A stretch of 64,000 bases of DNA, taken from contig NC_084601.1 in NCBI RefSeq assembly GCF_033807715.1, positions 1,457,001 to 1,521,000 of the forward strand, in the 5' to 3' direction. This document shows positions 44,201-54,869 of this stretch, in pieces. Position 1 is the stretch's first letter. Each line of letters opens with the position of its first letter. Origin of the DNA: Cololabis saira. Its lineage: Eukaryota; Chordata; Actinopteri; Beloniformes; Belonidae. The position numbers and the translations under genes were made by a program. Under the pieces are notes generated by a model, which saw nothing but the letters and a program-made list of their open reading frames with translations, made no database searches and was not told the origin of the DNA.

Positions 44201-47200
44201 TTCTGAAAAATGTCTCTTTTTAATTTGAGCGCAAACATTTTTAACATTTTTCCTTTAACAACCTGTCGGAGTAGTAGTTGATTAAATGTTGAATAATGAT
44301 ATAATAGTACGTTTTTAAGTTTTTATCCTGCTAAATAACTTAGAAATATATTTTGGTCATTTTAAAATACTAAGGGGTAAATCCACAAAGAACAGATTGC
44401 GCCCGCAAATAGCGCTGTGAATTGCGCTGCATTAGCGCCCGCAATTTGCCCCGCTTTAAGGTCCTATTCACAAAAGATTTTGCTCTAATGATATACCGGA
44501 GCAAACACGCCCACAAAGTTTTGCGGCTGAGTGCAATTTGCCCTTGTCTGAGTAAGTGAGCGGAGCTGTTTCCAGTGTTCTCTGTATTTCAGCACACACA
44601 TTGGTCCCTAATGAAAACTGCAAAAATAAAAAATAAAGCGAGTGAAAATAAAACGCCGTGAGGCGCAAGGGCGCAATTTCCACTGGGAACAGGGGGGACA
44701 TGCCCCCCCACTTTTCAAACTCATGCTTTTGTCTCTCTCCCCCCGTTTTTTTTTTTTACAGTTTAAGAACTAACGGTAGGCTCAGCCTGTAAATCCTCAA
44801 GAGACTGTGCGAAGAGCCCCGCTCCCCCTCCTCCCTCCTCCCTCAGTGCTGCTCAAGGCTGATTTATGGTTCCGCGTTAAATCGACGCAGAGCCTACGGC
44901 GTAGGTTACGCGGCGACGCGCACCGTACAGCGCGCGTCGCCGCATCTTTCAGGCTCCTTTTGTTTGCAAGCAAGCTTTATAGATGAGGTCCCAGATCAGG
45001 ATCTGACGGTAATTCATGTTCTGTGTTTTGCTACACACACCTACAGGTCAGCTGTTAAACACACACATTCTAGATTTATATGTTTATATGGTGGAATTGT
45101 TTGTAATAAAGCAGCCCCTACTGTATGGATGAATCCTGAGCTCCGTCCTGTTATTTTTATTTTTAAATCCGAGAAGTCCACAACCCCACTTGATCTGACT
45201 GTTTACAGTCATGTCTGACTGTAGATTTCACCCTTAATATCCTTCAGTATCACACAGGCTTGAATGATATTGAAAAGAGAGAGAGAAACAGAGACAGAGG
45301 GGGAGTGAGGAGTTTGCGCGCAGTTTAATACACGCTTCTGAAACACGGTATTTGCTCCACTATTTTTGCGTGTGGCAAATAGCCCTGGCCTTTGTGAATT
45401 AGACGCTTTTTGCAATGAGGCTTATTTGCATAGAAAGGGGGCAATTTTGCGCCAAATGTATGAATATTACCTAATTTGCATGCATGCAAATGGAACCGGC
45501 GCAGACTGCCACTATTTGCTCGGCAGCGCAGTTTGTGGAGCAATTCGCCCTTTGCGGGTGCTTTGTGAATTAGACGCTCTCTTTTTGTCTCATTTGCACC
45601 AGTTTAGCGGCCGCAAAAGCCGCGCAATCATTTTGTGGATTTGGCCCTAAGTTGGTTTATACAGACTTGGATTACATATTCCATTAGGTGTGTTATTATT
45701 TTTTATTTATTTAACATGCGCAAATATAATTTTTACAACTGCATATCTTCAAAGCAGACAAAGTTTCGCGCCCCCCCAGAGATCTCAGGCGTCCCCCCAG
45801 AGGGGGCCCGGACCCCAGGTTGGGAACCACTGATTTAAAGCCTCCACAGCTTTGTTTAACGTGTAACGTTAAAAGCAGTGCAGCTGGAGTTTTGTTTGTT
45901 TGTTTGTTTTAGTAGAGCAGGGTCAGCAAGGACTGACGCACTTGGGCTAATTGCCTAACGACCACATACCGTAGACCTTTAGTGAAAAGCAGGAGGCCCA
46001 GGGCTGGAATCATCTCTCATTTCTTTGTTCTAACTCCTTTTCATTTCAATTCTGGATGCTGTAGATCAAAATGTCCCTAACCTGTTCTACCTTCTATGGC
46101 AGGAGGATTTTGATTCGGAGCAGATGTCGGGTCTGGTCTCGTGTCTGGCTGAACTGTTTAAAGATCATTTCAGAGGAGACGTCCTCCCAGACGAGATCAC
46201 TGAGGAGTAAGAGTCTTCTGTCTGCAACTCCCCCGTCTCCCTTTAACCCATCAGTCTCTCTTATGACCGATCTCCCTCTGATCTCTGGTCTCTCACCATT
46301 CAGGCTGCTGGAGGAGTCGGTGTGCAAACCCTTCTGTCTGATCTTCAGGAACCTGGTCACCATGCAGGAGGACAACAGTGGCTTCTCAGTGCTTCTGGAT
46401 ATGTTAGCAGAACTTTACCAGAAGCAGCCAAAGATCGGGTACCACCTACTGTACTACCTGAAAGCCAGGTGACTGGGGTTTAATCTCAGAGCTGATGGAT
46501 GGATCTGCTCTCTAAGCAGTGGGTGGAGATAACGACGGAGATATGAACATTGACATCATCTGTATTTCTGTTCCAACAGTAAAGCGGCAAATGGAAAGAT
46601 GATGCTCTACGAATCCTTTGCTCAGGCGACGGCTCTCGGTGACCTGCACACTTGCTTGATGATGGATATGAAAGCTTGTCAAGAGGATGATGTTCGGCTG
46701 CTCTGTTACCTCACACCCTCCATTTACTCTGAGGTACAGACAGAGACGCACTGATGCAGAATAAACCCAGTCTAAAACCTCACAATAACTGTGATGGTCA
46801 TAGGATAGAAATGTTGCTACAGTCCAGGAATCCTGATCTCTGCTCGAAGCCTCTTAGATGGGAATTACTATCTAGATGTCTCAGACTATGGTCCTCAGTT
46901 GGGGCACTAAGTGGTTTTTCCCAGGCTGGGTAGGAATTATTTGCTGCAGCAAGTGCAGGAGTTCACGTGTATCAGTCTCATTCATGATTGTGGACAGAAA
47001 GGAGCAGGAGATCAGGGATGTGCTGGTTTATTTTAGAGAAGAGAAATCAACAGTTCATGAGCTGTAGGTGAGGTCTGAAAGAATAAAACTGAAAACACAA
47101 CAGCTGAAAAATGTGAGGCTAGACCAGGGGTTGGCAACCCGCAGCTCTTTAGCGCCGCCCTAGTGGCTCCCTGGAGCTTTTTAAAAAATGTTTGACCTTT

Positions 47201-50200
47201 TTTTTTTTTTTTTCCTTTTTTTCCTCTTATTTTTTCCTTTTTTCTCTTCTTTTTTTTCTTTTTTCCTTTTTTTCTCTTTTTTTATTCCTTTTTCCTTTCC
47301 TTTTTAATCTCGAAATTTTGACTTTTCTCAACATTTTGACTTTTTTCTCGGCATTTCGACTTTTTTCTCAAGATTGTACTTCAACATTAATCTCCCCCCA
47401 ATTATAACTAATATAGAAACATGCAGCATGTGTTGTCTTCATTCTAAGGCTGATACAAGACTTTTCATTTTTTGCGGCTCCAGACATATTTGTTTTTTGT
47501 GTTTTTGGTCCAATATGGCTCTTTAACATTTTGGGTTGCCGACCCCTGGGCTAGCTGGACTCAACGTTAGGAGACGGGTGAGCTGGTCAGTCATGTGGGA
47601 GGACTTAGATTACAGAGCGCTGCTCAGGCATGTCTGGTACTGGTCTGCACAGGAACACACAAACGCTTACAAACATCTCTGTTTCACTCAGTTCCCGGAC
47701 GAAACACTACGAAGTGGGGAGTTACTCAACATGATCGTGGCGGTTATTGACTCTACGCAGGTAAGACTGATGGGATCCCATCGTACCAGCAGCTCTGGGC
47801 TGGAACCGTCTGCTTGTCACTCGTACAATAACCAGAATGTCATCTGTCTCGTGTGCAGTTACAGGAGCTGATGTGTCATGTGATGATGGGGAACCTGGTC
47901 ATGTTTCGGAAAGACTCTGTTCTCAACATCCTCAGTAAGAAATTAAGATTTACAGTGTGACTTTTGTTGGTGTTTGGACTCCAGTTTGTTTACATGTCTT
48001 CTTCTTGTCCTCTTCATGTACACAGTTCAGTCTCTGGAATGGGAAACCTTTGAGCAGTACAGCACTTGGCAGCTTTTTCTGGCACACAGTATTCCCCTGG
48101 AAACCATCATCCCCATCCTGCAGCACCTCAAATACAAAGGTGACTGCTGAAGTACTATTAACTGAAAACCACCAGAGTGACAAGAGGATCAATAGAGACA
48201 CAAAACTAAGAAAATAACTGTAATAGCCTTTTGTCATTCATTTATTTTGTCTTTTTTCAGAACATCCGGAAGCCTTGTCCTGTCTCCTGCTCCAGCTCCG
48301 CAGAGAAAAGTATGACGGAAAAGAAACATCTTCTCATTATCTCATGTCCCTCTCACAGCCCTTTAATATCCTGCCCTGTATTTGTGTCCCAGGCCGAGTG
48401 AGGAGATGGTAAAGATGGTGCTGAGTCGGCCCTGTCACCCAGAGGACCAGTTCACCACGAGCATTCTGAGACACTGGGCGTCCAAGTATGACGAAACGCT
48501 GGGAGAACACATTAAAGCCCAGTTAATCAAGAACAACAACCAGCCTCGTAAGAGGCAGAGGTGAGGACTAAAACAGAGAGACGGGGGACAATAATGCCAG
48601 AAATAATGGTAATGGTGAGGGCACGTTAAAAAAAAAAAAGAGAGATCAAAGTGAAGATGCAAAGGGAGGCAAGAAGATTGTTGTACTTTAAAGCAGCACT
48701 ATGTAACTTTTCCACCTTAATCTAATATTTCATCATCATCATTGTGATGGAACATCAACTTCCACAGATTTAATGAACCTCTGTCATGGTCTGAGGGGTC
48801 TGTATCTCCTTCACTGGCACTATGTAACTTTGAGGAGCATGGTAGGAACCCTGCCACACTAAAAAACTACAAATCTTTACGGCTTTGACTGCTTTACGGC
48901 ATACGTCACTTCCCCCTCCTTCCCCATTCATAGTGGATACAAAGCTGGGCGGGGCGTGGAGCGCAGAGCTCAGCAGAAGCTGGTATCATGGCCCAAGCAG
49001 CGGAAAAACCCAAGAAAATAAAAGTTTTATCGGAGGAGGCGAAAAAAGAAAGTGGGAGAGTAACAAGCTAAATGCCCGGACAAGAATAAACATTGTCCCG
49101 GCGTTCACTCGCTGGCGTGAGCTGAAAGACGAGGAGGGAAGTCCGACAAGAGAGACACAATTGTTATGATACAAATGTAAATGTAGAGTTCTATGTTCAA
49201 TAAGAATCAACATCAGAATGTTTTCACATACAGGGGATTCGCCTTGGGTTCTAGTATTTTTCCTGAGAACTGTCAAATTGTGCAGGGCTGATCTGCAAAA
49301 TATAAGGAATGGGCATTCAGTTATTCACAGGTTATAAAGTATTTTTTTATTTTGTCAGTAACTATGTTGGACTACTAATTTATGACGAAGTCCCTCTAAA
49401 AAACGTTTGTAGTTTGGGGATCATTATCTGGCTGAAACAGGACGGGGGGCGGGGGAGACTTCACTAATAAAACCAAGTTGAACTTAGTGATTTTCAACAT
49501 CGTCATATTATATTGTTTATCCAAAAATAGATACATTACCTCTTCACTATCCATCCTGCAAACGACCGCTGAAAACAGAAAAGTAGTTTTGAAAGTCCGT
49601 CCCATCTTATTTCATTCACTATCAAAACAAATGCAGTGACGGGGACAGGAGTTTTCCGGCAGTACGCGCTGGTGCTCATGGGAAATGTAGTTCTTTCTGG
49701 TAAAGCACTACCGCTTTTGTCCAAAGGAGCCGCCAAACTCAACAAAAGCTGAAAGTTACAGTGTGCTGCTTTAAGGTGAAAAAAGTGGTTTGATTTTATT
49801 TGTGACTGTTAAAATGGAACTATCTGCATGTGTCTACAGCCTTCGTAGTTCCAGCAGTAAACTGGCTCAACTCACCCTGGAACAGATCTTGGAGCACTTG
49901 GACAACCTGAGATTGAGTCTGAGCAACACCAAGAACAACTGTGAGTGTCTGGAGTGGTAGATCTGCTGGTGGTGATGTATAGGAGATAACTGTTTTGTCT
50001 TTGTCAGTCTTTACTCAGACACCAATTCTTCAGGCTCTGCAACATGTTCAGGCCAGTTGTGATGAAGCTCATAAGATGAGGTACACAAACACTCTACATG
50101 TGCTAGTACTGACATTACTCCAGCTGCTGGTGACATCCCCTCCTCCGTCTGCAGGTTTAGTGATTTATTCGCCCTAGCGGAGGAGTACGAGGACTCTCAG

Positions 50201-52534
50201 TCAAAGCCTCCAAAGTCTCGGCGAAAAGCTCCAGCCTCGTCCCCCCGCTCCAGGAAAGGAGTAGCACCGCCCACCAACAACGAGGAGGAGAGTGGCTCCA
50301 GCAGCGCCTCCGTAAGTATCCCTGCCCTTCAGATCTGACCCAGACATCAGGAAACCTCTGATCTTATGGAGCCAAATCAAGGCCAAAAGCTTTGCTAATT
50401 TGAAAATAAAATTTGAACCTGAAAATTCAAGTTATTTTTTTACAGTTTAAATTTTTTTTTTCACTATCAGATCTTTTTTCAGTTTCAGATCTTTTTTTTC
50501 AGTTTCACATCTTTATTTTTTCAGTTTAACATCTTTTTTTTTCAGTTTCAGACTTTTGGCCCCGATCTGGCGTAGGGGGCGTGGCATCAACTGAGATGGG
50601 CGTGGCATCAACTGAGAGGGGCGGGGCATCAACTGAGAGGGGCGGGGCATCATGAGTGACAGCAGAACAGAGAAGCCGGGGGACGTTCCTCAGTCATGTT
50701 GCCTTCAGGAAACGTAGGTTGCAGAAGTTATCAGTAGAAGTTTGATTCAACACTGTATACACTATATTGACGTGATTGGGAGTGGAAAAAACGGATACTA
50801 GTGACACATTTCTGTTTAAAAAGCTGTTTTAGACCGTACTTGGCACCAATCGCAGTATAAAAGCAATAAACTATGCCAGACTGTACAGTTCAACAGCCAC
50901 ACTTTAAAGTTTGACATTTCCCACTTCCACATACTACCGTGAGCGCATCGCAGTATCGTTTGCGATGATGTCCGCTCCGCCAGTCTCGTCCCACTCCGCC
51001 ACACAGAAATGTGTCACTAGTATCAGTTTTTTCCACTGCCAATCACGTGAATATGGTGTATATACAGTGTTGAATCATACTTCTACTGATAACTTCTGCA
51101 ACCTACGGTTCCTGAAGGCAACATGACTGAGGAACGTCCCCGCCTTCTCTCTTACCCTGCGTTCACACTGAAAGCGTCACGGGAGTCATAGGCGTCTGGC
51201 TGCCATTCATTGTCTATGAAAAACGGGCGTCGAGAGGCGGCGGGACCGGCGGGACCGGCGGGAGCGGCAGGAGCGTCGGGCGGCGGGCGCGGCGCGTCAA
51301 TTTGAAAGTTGAAAAATCTGAACTTTATGCAAATGAGCAGCGGCGACGCCGAGGCGTCGTCCAATCATACACCGGGATTCCCGAAGCGAGAACTCTCAAT
51401 GCAGATTGTACTTTCATGTAGACACAAACGTACACTCATTCACATGCGTACAGGAGCAGAGCTGTGCACTAATAAACTTATTCTATCAGGAATTAATATA
51501 TTTTGCTGGTTTGACTGCCGTTTTACCTGAACTGATCACGTGAAACACATATCTGATGGGTGAGGAGCTGGATGGTCCCAACGATTTTATTTGCTACATT
51601 GATCCAACGAAAAATAATTAAAACCCGTGCTTATTAATCACAAAACACAGGTTAATCATCATGACTAAATCCGCTCCGACCCGGTGTGTCAGTATCAGCG
51701 CAGACAGACTGCAGCTTCGCCTGAATTATGGTTCTGCGTTAAATCGACTGCATTGGTGTGACGCGGAACCATAAATCAGCCACCGGGCGCAAGTGCTCGC
51801 TGGGTTGATGTTGATCCGCGGACCAAACTTGTTAAAGGAGCATCAAGCTCACTCTTATCTACGCGGAAATAACGCTAAAATATAAAGAAGGCGTCCCAAA
51901 GTGAGATCTATGGTGAAATATGAAAATTAAGATGTGTAGTTATATGTGTAGGCTGTTCCCACTGTTCCCTTCAGTTCTGCAGCGCAGCTTGAAACCACGC
52001 CCACCCCCGCCCCGCTGCAGGCACTGATGCTTTCAGTGTGAATGCACCAAGCGGCGAGATGCTGGCGTCGGGACGCCCGTGACTCTTTCAGTGTGAACGA
52101 GGGGTTATGCTGTCACTCATGATGCCACGCCCCTCTCAGTTGATGCCACTCCCATCTCAGTTGATGCCACGCCCCCCATGCCAGATCAGGGTCAAAAGTC
52201 TGAAACTGAAAAAAAAAAGATCTGAAACTGAAAAAAAGATGTGAAACTGAAATAAAAAGATCTGAAACTGAAAAAAAGATCTGATACTGAAAAAAAAAAA
52301 TTGAAACTGTAAAAAAATGAAAACTTGAATTTTCAGGTTGAAATTTTATTTTCAAATTAGCAAAACTTTTGGCCTTGATTTGGCTCCGTACGATCTGGGC
52401 CTCCACGTCTGTGAATGAATCCAGCTCTTGATGTGACATTGTCCTGTGTGTTGCAGGAGGAGGAGGACTCCAAGCCCAAAGCTCCGAAGAGGAAACGGAA
52501 AGGCTCGTCTGCTGTAGGCTCTGACAGTGACTGA
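25820..52534 (+). CDS. ints3: Integrator complex subunit 3, complete, 29 coding exons
   Basis: INTS3 is a helical-repeat scaffold subunit of Integrator, which processes snRNA 3' ends and attenuates nascent RNAs. It also scaffolds the SOSS single-strand-DNA complex in double-strand-break repair. Exons: 25820-25903, 27215-27298, 28453-28536, 28620-28733, 28851-28935, 30081-30147, 30335-30476, 30560-30689, 33708-33805, 33923-34114, 36944-37031, 37626-37705, 37860-37951, 38047-38153, 38974-39093, 39219-39348, 39485-39539, 46103-46206, 46304-46468, 46580-46733, 47692-47760, 47859-47934, 48026-48139, 48261-48309, 48393-48560, 49840-49940, 50008-50080, 50155-50311, 52457-52534. They sum to 3060 nt, 1019 residues plus stop (human about 1043). 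The start is chosen because [17 protein letters not shown] leads into the conserved LDAKDELEE. Every phase joins and no stop is met. Confidence 0.96.
26418..26805. mobile_element. Palindromic Tc1-like MITE, full copy
   Basis: In ints3 intron 1; termini tacaggactgtctcagaaaa and gagacagtcctgta. Confidence 0.88.
27215..30689 (+). CDS. ints3: ints3 exons 2-8, N-terminal helical region
   Basis: Encodes roughly residues 29-263. Landmarks: [86 protein letters not shown] and [15 protein letters not shown]. Identity with the mammalian protein is high through the block except for VPNLLPL, which replaces the less conserved segment after VDH. The intron before exon 30081 holds an old hAT-like repeat (29058-29968). 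Confidence 0.93.
27903..27942. repeat. (TA)n microsatellite
   Basis: Forty bases of alternating TA in ints3 intron 2. Confidence 0.95.
29058..29968. mobile_element. Old hAT-like element
   Basis: Termini ctgtggtccccaacc and ggttggagaccactg are inverted repeats of the CAGTGGTYCCCAACC class typical of hAT elements, but no 8-bp duplication survives. Inside are a hairpin MITE remnant (about 29360-29401) and an (ATT)n run (29790-29833). Confidence 0.75.
31571..33006. mobile_element. PIF/Harbinger-like non-autonomous element inside the L1
   Basis: Termini GGGGTAAATCCACAAA and tttgtggatttggcccc are inverted repeats. The element is flanked by CATG on both sides (a 3- or 4-bp duplication; the terminal G makes this ambiguous). 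A related copy is at 44374-45649. Internally it has a (GATA)n run (31866-31916) and a perfect-stem hairpin (about 32128-32252). No transposase is recognisable. Confidence 0.82.
32120..32258. repeat. Hairpin-forming inverted repeat
   Basis: The arm aggacgcaaggatctcctga and its complement surround a ~25-bp loop. The stem spans about 55 bp including flanking cagtcttattgc and gcaataagactg. It occurs only in the first copy of the host element, so it is a later nested insertion. Confidence 0.8.
33708..38153 (+). CDS. ints3: ints3 exons 9-14, most conserved core
   Basis: Residues about 264-482. Contains [73 protein letters not shown] and [18 protein letters not shown]. This is the region most alike between vertebrates. 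The short intron after exon 37626-37705 (154 bp) and the clean junction [16 protein letters not shown] fix the splice sites. Confidence 0.94.
34137..34735. mobile_element. Degraded hAT-like element with cgacattt tract
   Basis: Shares its ends and a repetitive middle (ttttttctcgacatttcgac repeated many times) with the better preserved copy at 47125-47548. The right end ctgccaaccccgg is worn and the left end appears truncated. Confidence 0.7.
35112..35592. mobile_element. Long variant of the hairpin MITE family
   Basis: Ends aaggctgaaatatggttctgcg and its complement near cgcagaaccttaattcagcc mark inverted termini. The inside is longer (about 480 bp) than in other copies and has inner repeats of acgcagaccacacg. 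It includes a CpG-rich block. Confidence 0.75.
35642..36609. mobile_element. hAT-like element (CAGTGTTGGG termini) carrying a nested MITE
   Basis: Termini CAGTGTTGGGTGTAACG and GTAACTACCCCAACACTG; exact 8-bp duplication ATGATTAA at 35634-35641 and 36610-36617. A hairpin MITE half (about 35877-35930) and a full Tc1-like MITE (36039-36418) sit inside it. Lies in ints3 intron 10. Confidence 0.93.
36039..36418. mobile_element. Palindromic Tc1-like MITE nested in a hAT element
   Basis: Left end tatgggactgtctcagaaaa (one changed terminal base) and right end gagacagtcctgta. It interrupts the hAT element at 35642-36609 and is therefore younger. Confidence 0.88.
38156..38216. repeat. (CA)n microsatellite at a splice donor
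   Basis: Starts 3 bp inside the intron after ints3 exon 38047-38153 (GTAACACACA...), so the donor site runs straight into the repeat. Confidence 0.95.
38248..38877. mobile_element. Inverted-repeat element (CATGTAAA type)
   Basis: Left end ctgcgtttccatgcatcaat and right end gactgcatgtaaacgtagtc are imperfect inverted repeats, with aataacccgaatt repeated at both ends. No coding capacity. Superfamily not assigned. Confidence 0.6.
38974..39539 (+). CDS. ints3: ints3 exons 15-17, acidic linker
   Basis: Residues about 483-584. Encodes an acidic, likely disordered linker ([19 protein letters not shown]) followed by [17 protein letters not shown] and [13 protein letters not shown]. The last exon is followed by the longest ints3 intron (39540-46102), filled with nested transposons. 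Confidence 0.92.
40303..41597. mobile_element. TTAA-bounded DNA element, copy 1
   Basis: Ends TTAAAGCAGCACAACGTAAC and its inverted counterpart ttacgtagtgccgctttaa. TTAA at both borders suggests a TTAA-target family (piggyBac or Kolobok type). Contains acaaaagcggtagtgcttta and a degraded open frame ([20 protein letters not shown]) like a segment found in fish transposon-type proteins. An inverted copy is at 48688-49774. Confidence 0.82.
41663..42483. mobile_element. Second TTAA-bounded element, different family
   Basis: Ends TTAAAGGTATTGTGACATCA and tcatgtcacaatccctttaa are inverted repeats with TTAA at each border. A hairpin MITE (about 42101-42233) is nested in it, making three levels of nesting. 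Confidence 0.82.
42101..42233. mobile_element. Hairpin MITE copy
   Basis: Near-perfect inverted repeat with arms tttatggttccgcgttaaat/cgacgcagagcttacgccgt and complements. Member of the ATTTATGGTTCCGCGTT family. Confidence 0.85.
43281..43652. mobile_element. Palindromic Tc1-like MITE, full copy
   Basis: In ints3 intron 17; termini tacaggactgtctcagaaaa and gagacagtcctgta. Confidence 0.88.
43796..45832. mobile_element. hAT-like element containing a nested Harbinger-like element
   Basis: Termini CAGTGGTTCCCAACCTTT and AGGTTGGGAACCACTG; exact 8-bp duplication ATTTAAAG at 43788-43795 and 45833-45840. About 1.27 kb of its length is the Harbinger-like insertion at 44374-45649. A short fish SINE-like repeat (cccgctttatcccttgcggg, about 44056-44190) also lies inside. 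Confidence 0.93.
44374..45649. mobile_element. PIF/Harbinger-like element, second copy
   Basis: Shares both ends and the internal segment aggatctgacggtaattcat with 31571-33006. Flanked by TAAG on both sides. A hairpin MITE part (about 44855-44945) occupies the place where the first copy has different sequence. Confidence 0.83.
46103..48560 (+). CDS. ints3: ints3 exons 18-25, C-terminal helical repeats
   Basis: Residues about 585-884. Landmarks: [122 protein letters not shown] and [18 protein letters not shown]. In human INTS3 this half contributes to SOSS and INTS6 contacts. The block is bracketed by two inverted copies of a TTAA-bounded element. Confidence 0.93.
47125..47548. mobile_element. 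hAT-like element (CAGGGGTTGGCAACC)
   Basis: Termini CAGGGGTTGGCAACCC and GGGTTGCCGACCCCTG. The flanks GGCTAGAC and GGCTAGCT agree at 6 of 8 positions. The middle is a T-rich ctcgacattt repeat, like 34137-34735. In ints3 intron 20. Confidence 0.87.
48688..49774. mobile_element. TTAA-bounded DNA element, copy 2 (inverted)
   Basis: TTAAAGCAGCACTATGTAAC to cagtgtgctgctttaa. It matches the ends of 40303-41597 in reverse orientation. It retains the frame [20 protein letters not shown], a segment I recall from fish transposon-type proteins; the protein is otherwise broken. Lies in ints3 intron 25. Confidence 0.83.
49840..52534 (+). CDS. ints3: ints3 exons 26-29, C-terminus with basic nuclear-localisation-like tail
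   Basis: Residues about 884-1019. Encodes [20 protein letters not shown] and [19 protein letters not shown], then a low-complexity Ser/Lys/Glu tail with [17 protein letters not shown] and [19 protein letters not shown]. It ends TGA at 52532-52534. The KRKRK stretch is a likely nuclear localisation signal, and SDSD a possible acidic phosphorylation site. The last intron (50312-52456) holds a long inverted-repeat transposon. Confidence 0.93.
50360..52400. mobile_element. Long terminal-inverted-repeat element in the last ints3 intron
   Basis: Left arm 50360-50680 and right arm about 52100-52400 are inverted repeats (ggagccaaatcaaggccaaa, then repeated tttcagatctttttt and gggcgtggcatcaactgaga). 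A second inverted pair (50690-50830 and 51000-51130, cattgccttc-like and actagtgacacatttctg) and a third (51157-52105, gcgttcacactgaaag) are nested inside. No transposase seen. Confidence 0.8.
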
Positions 52535-53746
52535 TGGACCTTCTGACCAATCACACGCCAGCATACAGAGACCACCATCCAACCAGTTGTGTGACCACTT
52601 GAAGAGGCCCCAAGGTGGGGCTCAGAGACAATGCAGACTTTTAATCCATGTTGGGAACCGACTTTCATATGAAGAGACTGATTCTGTTTCCATGGAGACG
52701 AGTACTGACTACTGGGCTCTGATTTAGCAGGACAAGGTCATTGATTGGCTGATTTCCCATGATTCTCTGGGAGAGGACACCACAAACTCTTGAACCCAAT
52801 GGGCTGATTTTAACAGAATACACAATGACAATAATGATGAGTGCAACCCCTGTTTTTTTGTTTTCCTTTTTTTTTCTCTTTCCCCTGCCTGGGGGAGGAC
52901 TTTAGACTCTTATTGTGGAGGATTCTGACTTCCTGCTGTTTTTAGCAGCTCCATCCTGTTTGTCTCACTGCAGTAAAAGCTCCTCATCTGTTGCTACATC
53001 ATGTCAAGATGAATTCTTTACATAAAAACTGATGGTTTCAGGGTGTCATACGTCTGTTACTTGGGGTGGGGGTGGGTGGTCACTGTGGTGCCACAGTCAG
53101 TCATGTTAAAGTCAAATGGATTGTGCTGTGGATCTTGGGATTCTAAACATTGTTTAACTTTTGATAAAAACACAAACATTTCGATCAATACAAAGTTGTT
53201 TTATAGTCTATGCATATTTTACATTGTTCCATTTTAGGATTTTTAAATTGAAATCAGGATCCGCCGTACAAAGAAAACAGCAGAGGTTTTGTGTCTGAGT
53301 TTAATTTTCATTATGAAGCCTTGTTTGGTTCAGTGGACTGTCTAAAGGGCATGAAATATAATAAATGGAGTAAAAGTGATGTTTGCAGAAGATCCATAGA
53401 AAGCTACGAACACTAAAATCAAGAGGAATCAAAAACAAAGACTGATGAGATGTTCACATGGTCATATTTTTTTAAATAAATTATCTGAAGAAAATTTGAG
53501 GCACTTATTCAGACTGTCAAGCTCAAATTGAGTTAATTCAAAATCAATTCTTAGACATAAAAAGTGTTTTCTTTACTATTTAAATGAGTCTTCTCATGGC
53601 AACAAACCACAACACGAAAGGATGAGGTAACTAAGAATATTTTTTAAATAATTTGTAGTATGATAACACCTCCGTGGTATCTTGTCTAACTGCTAAATGC
53701 TCAAGCCTGGTTGTAGAATTTGGGGTTAGTTCGTTTTCAATCATTT

Positions 53747-53780
<34 letters not shown>

Positions 53781-54185
53781 GGTTTTCTAAGGTTTAAGAG
53801 TTGTTTTTTTATTATTATTATAGGAAAACAGTGTCTTAAATCTGTGCAATATCTACAATGAGAAAAGTTGAATGGCTTGGTCTGTCAGTGGGGAAAACTT
53901 TCTTAAAACGTCTTTAATTCAATGGCGATGTAACGTTTTTTGACAATATTTTAAGAGTGATACACTGTAAAATTTGTTAGTTTTCAAAATGTGGAAAACA
54001 GAAATTCTGGGATCATTAACAGGTTTAAAGTCACCTTTGAATTTGGACACTGAAAATATTTTTCCTGTTTAGTTTTATTTTCTTAATGTTTTCTATATCA
54101 AACAGTTTTAAATTGTTTATGAAAACTCAGCAAGAATATCAGGTGTGACTTCAATAAAAATGTTATTGTAAAGTGCTTTTACAAA
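52535..54185 (+). other. ints3: ints3 3'UTR
   Basis: About 1.6 kb of non-coding AT-rich sequence after TGA, ending near a good AATAAA at 54153-54158. Several weaker AATAAA-like sites occur earlier, so shorter forms are possible. A T-run sits at 53750-53777. Confidence 0.6.
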
Positions 54186-54392
54186 TGGGTGGATCCATTT
54201 TAAAAACAAAAAAATCAAATGCACAATAGTATAATAATTATAGTATAGGATTTTTTTATTTTAGGTTGGGTTTTTTTTAAACACCTGATTGTAAAAACAA
54301 AAGTGCAGTGTATAAATGATGGTGGTAGTGCTCCACTCAGAGGAGATTATGTCTTGTGTATACTTGTTCACTGTTTCTCATGGGGTTAAGTA

Positions 54393-54763
54393 TACAGGAC
54401 TGTCTCAGAAAATTAGAATATTGTGATTTTCTGTAATGCATTTACAAAAACAAAAATGTCATACATTCTGGATTCATTACAAATCAACTGAAATATTGCA
54501 AGCCTTTTATTATTTTAATATTGCTGATCATGGCTTACAGCTTAAGAAAACTCAAATATCCTATCTCAAAAAATTAGAATATTCTGGGAATCTTAATCTT
54601 AAACTGTAAACCATAATCAGCAATATTAAAATAATAAAAGGCTTGCAATATTTCAGTTGATTTGTAATGAATCCAGAATGTATGACATTTTTGTTTTTTT
54701 AATTGCATTACAGAAAATAAAGAACTTTATCACAATATTCTAATTTTCTGAGACAATCCTTTA
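54393..54763. mobile_element. Palindromic Tc1-like MITE, full copy
   Basis: In the ints3-to-unknown-gene intergenic region. Right end slightly changed (gagacaatcctttata). Confidence 0.87.
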
Positions 54764-54869
54764 TATATTCACTACGAATGATGGTTTTATTGAATTAACG
54801 TGTTTTTTTTTTTTCTGGCAGTGTCAAGTCAGATGTCAGTGGTGAAAAAACATCTTGTTCAAATGAACG

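Noticed and set aside
48885..49169. 94-residue host gene in ints3 intron 25
   Set aside because: It lies wholly inside a TTAA-bounded transposon and its mirror copy at 40303-41597 is broken.
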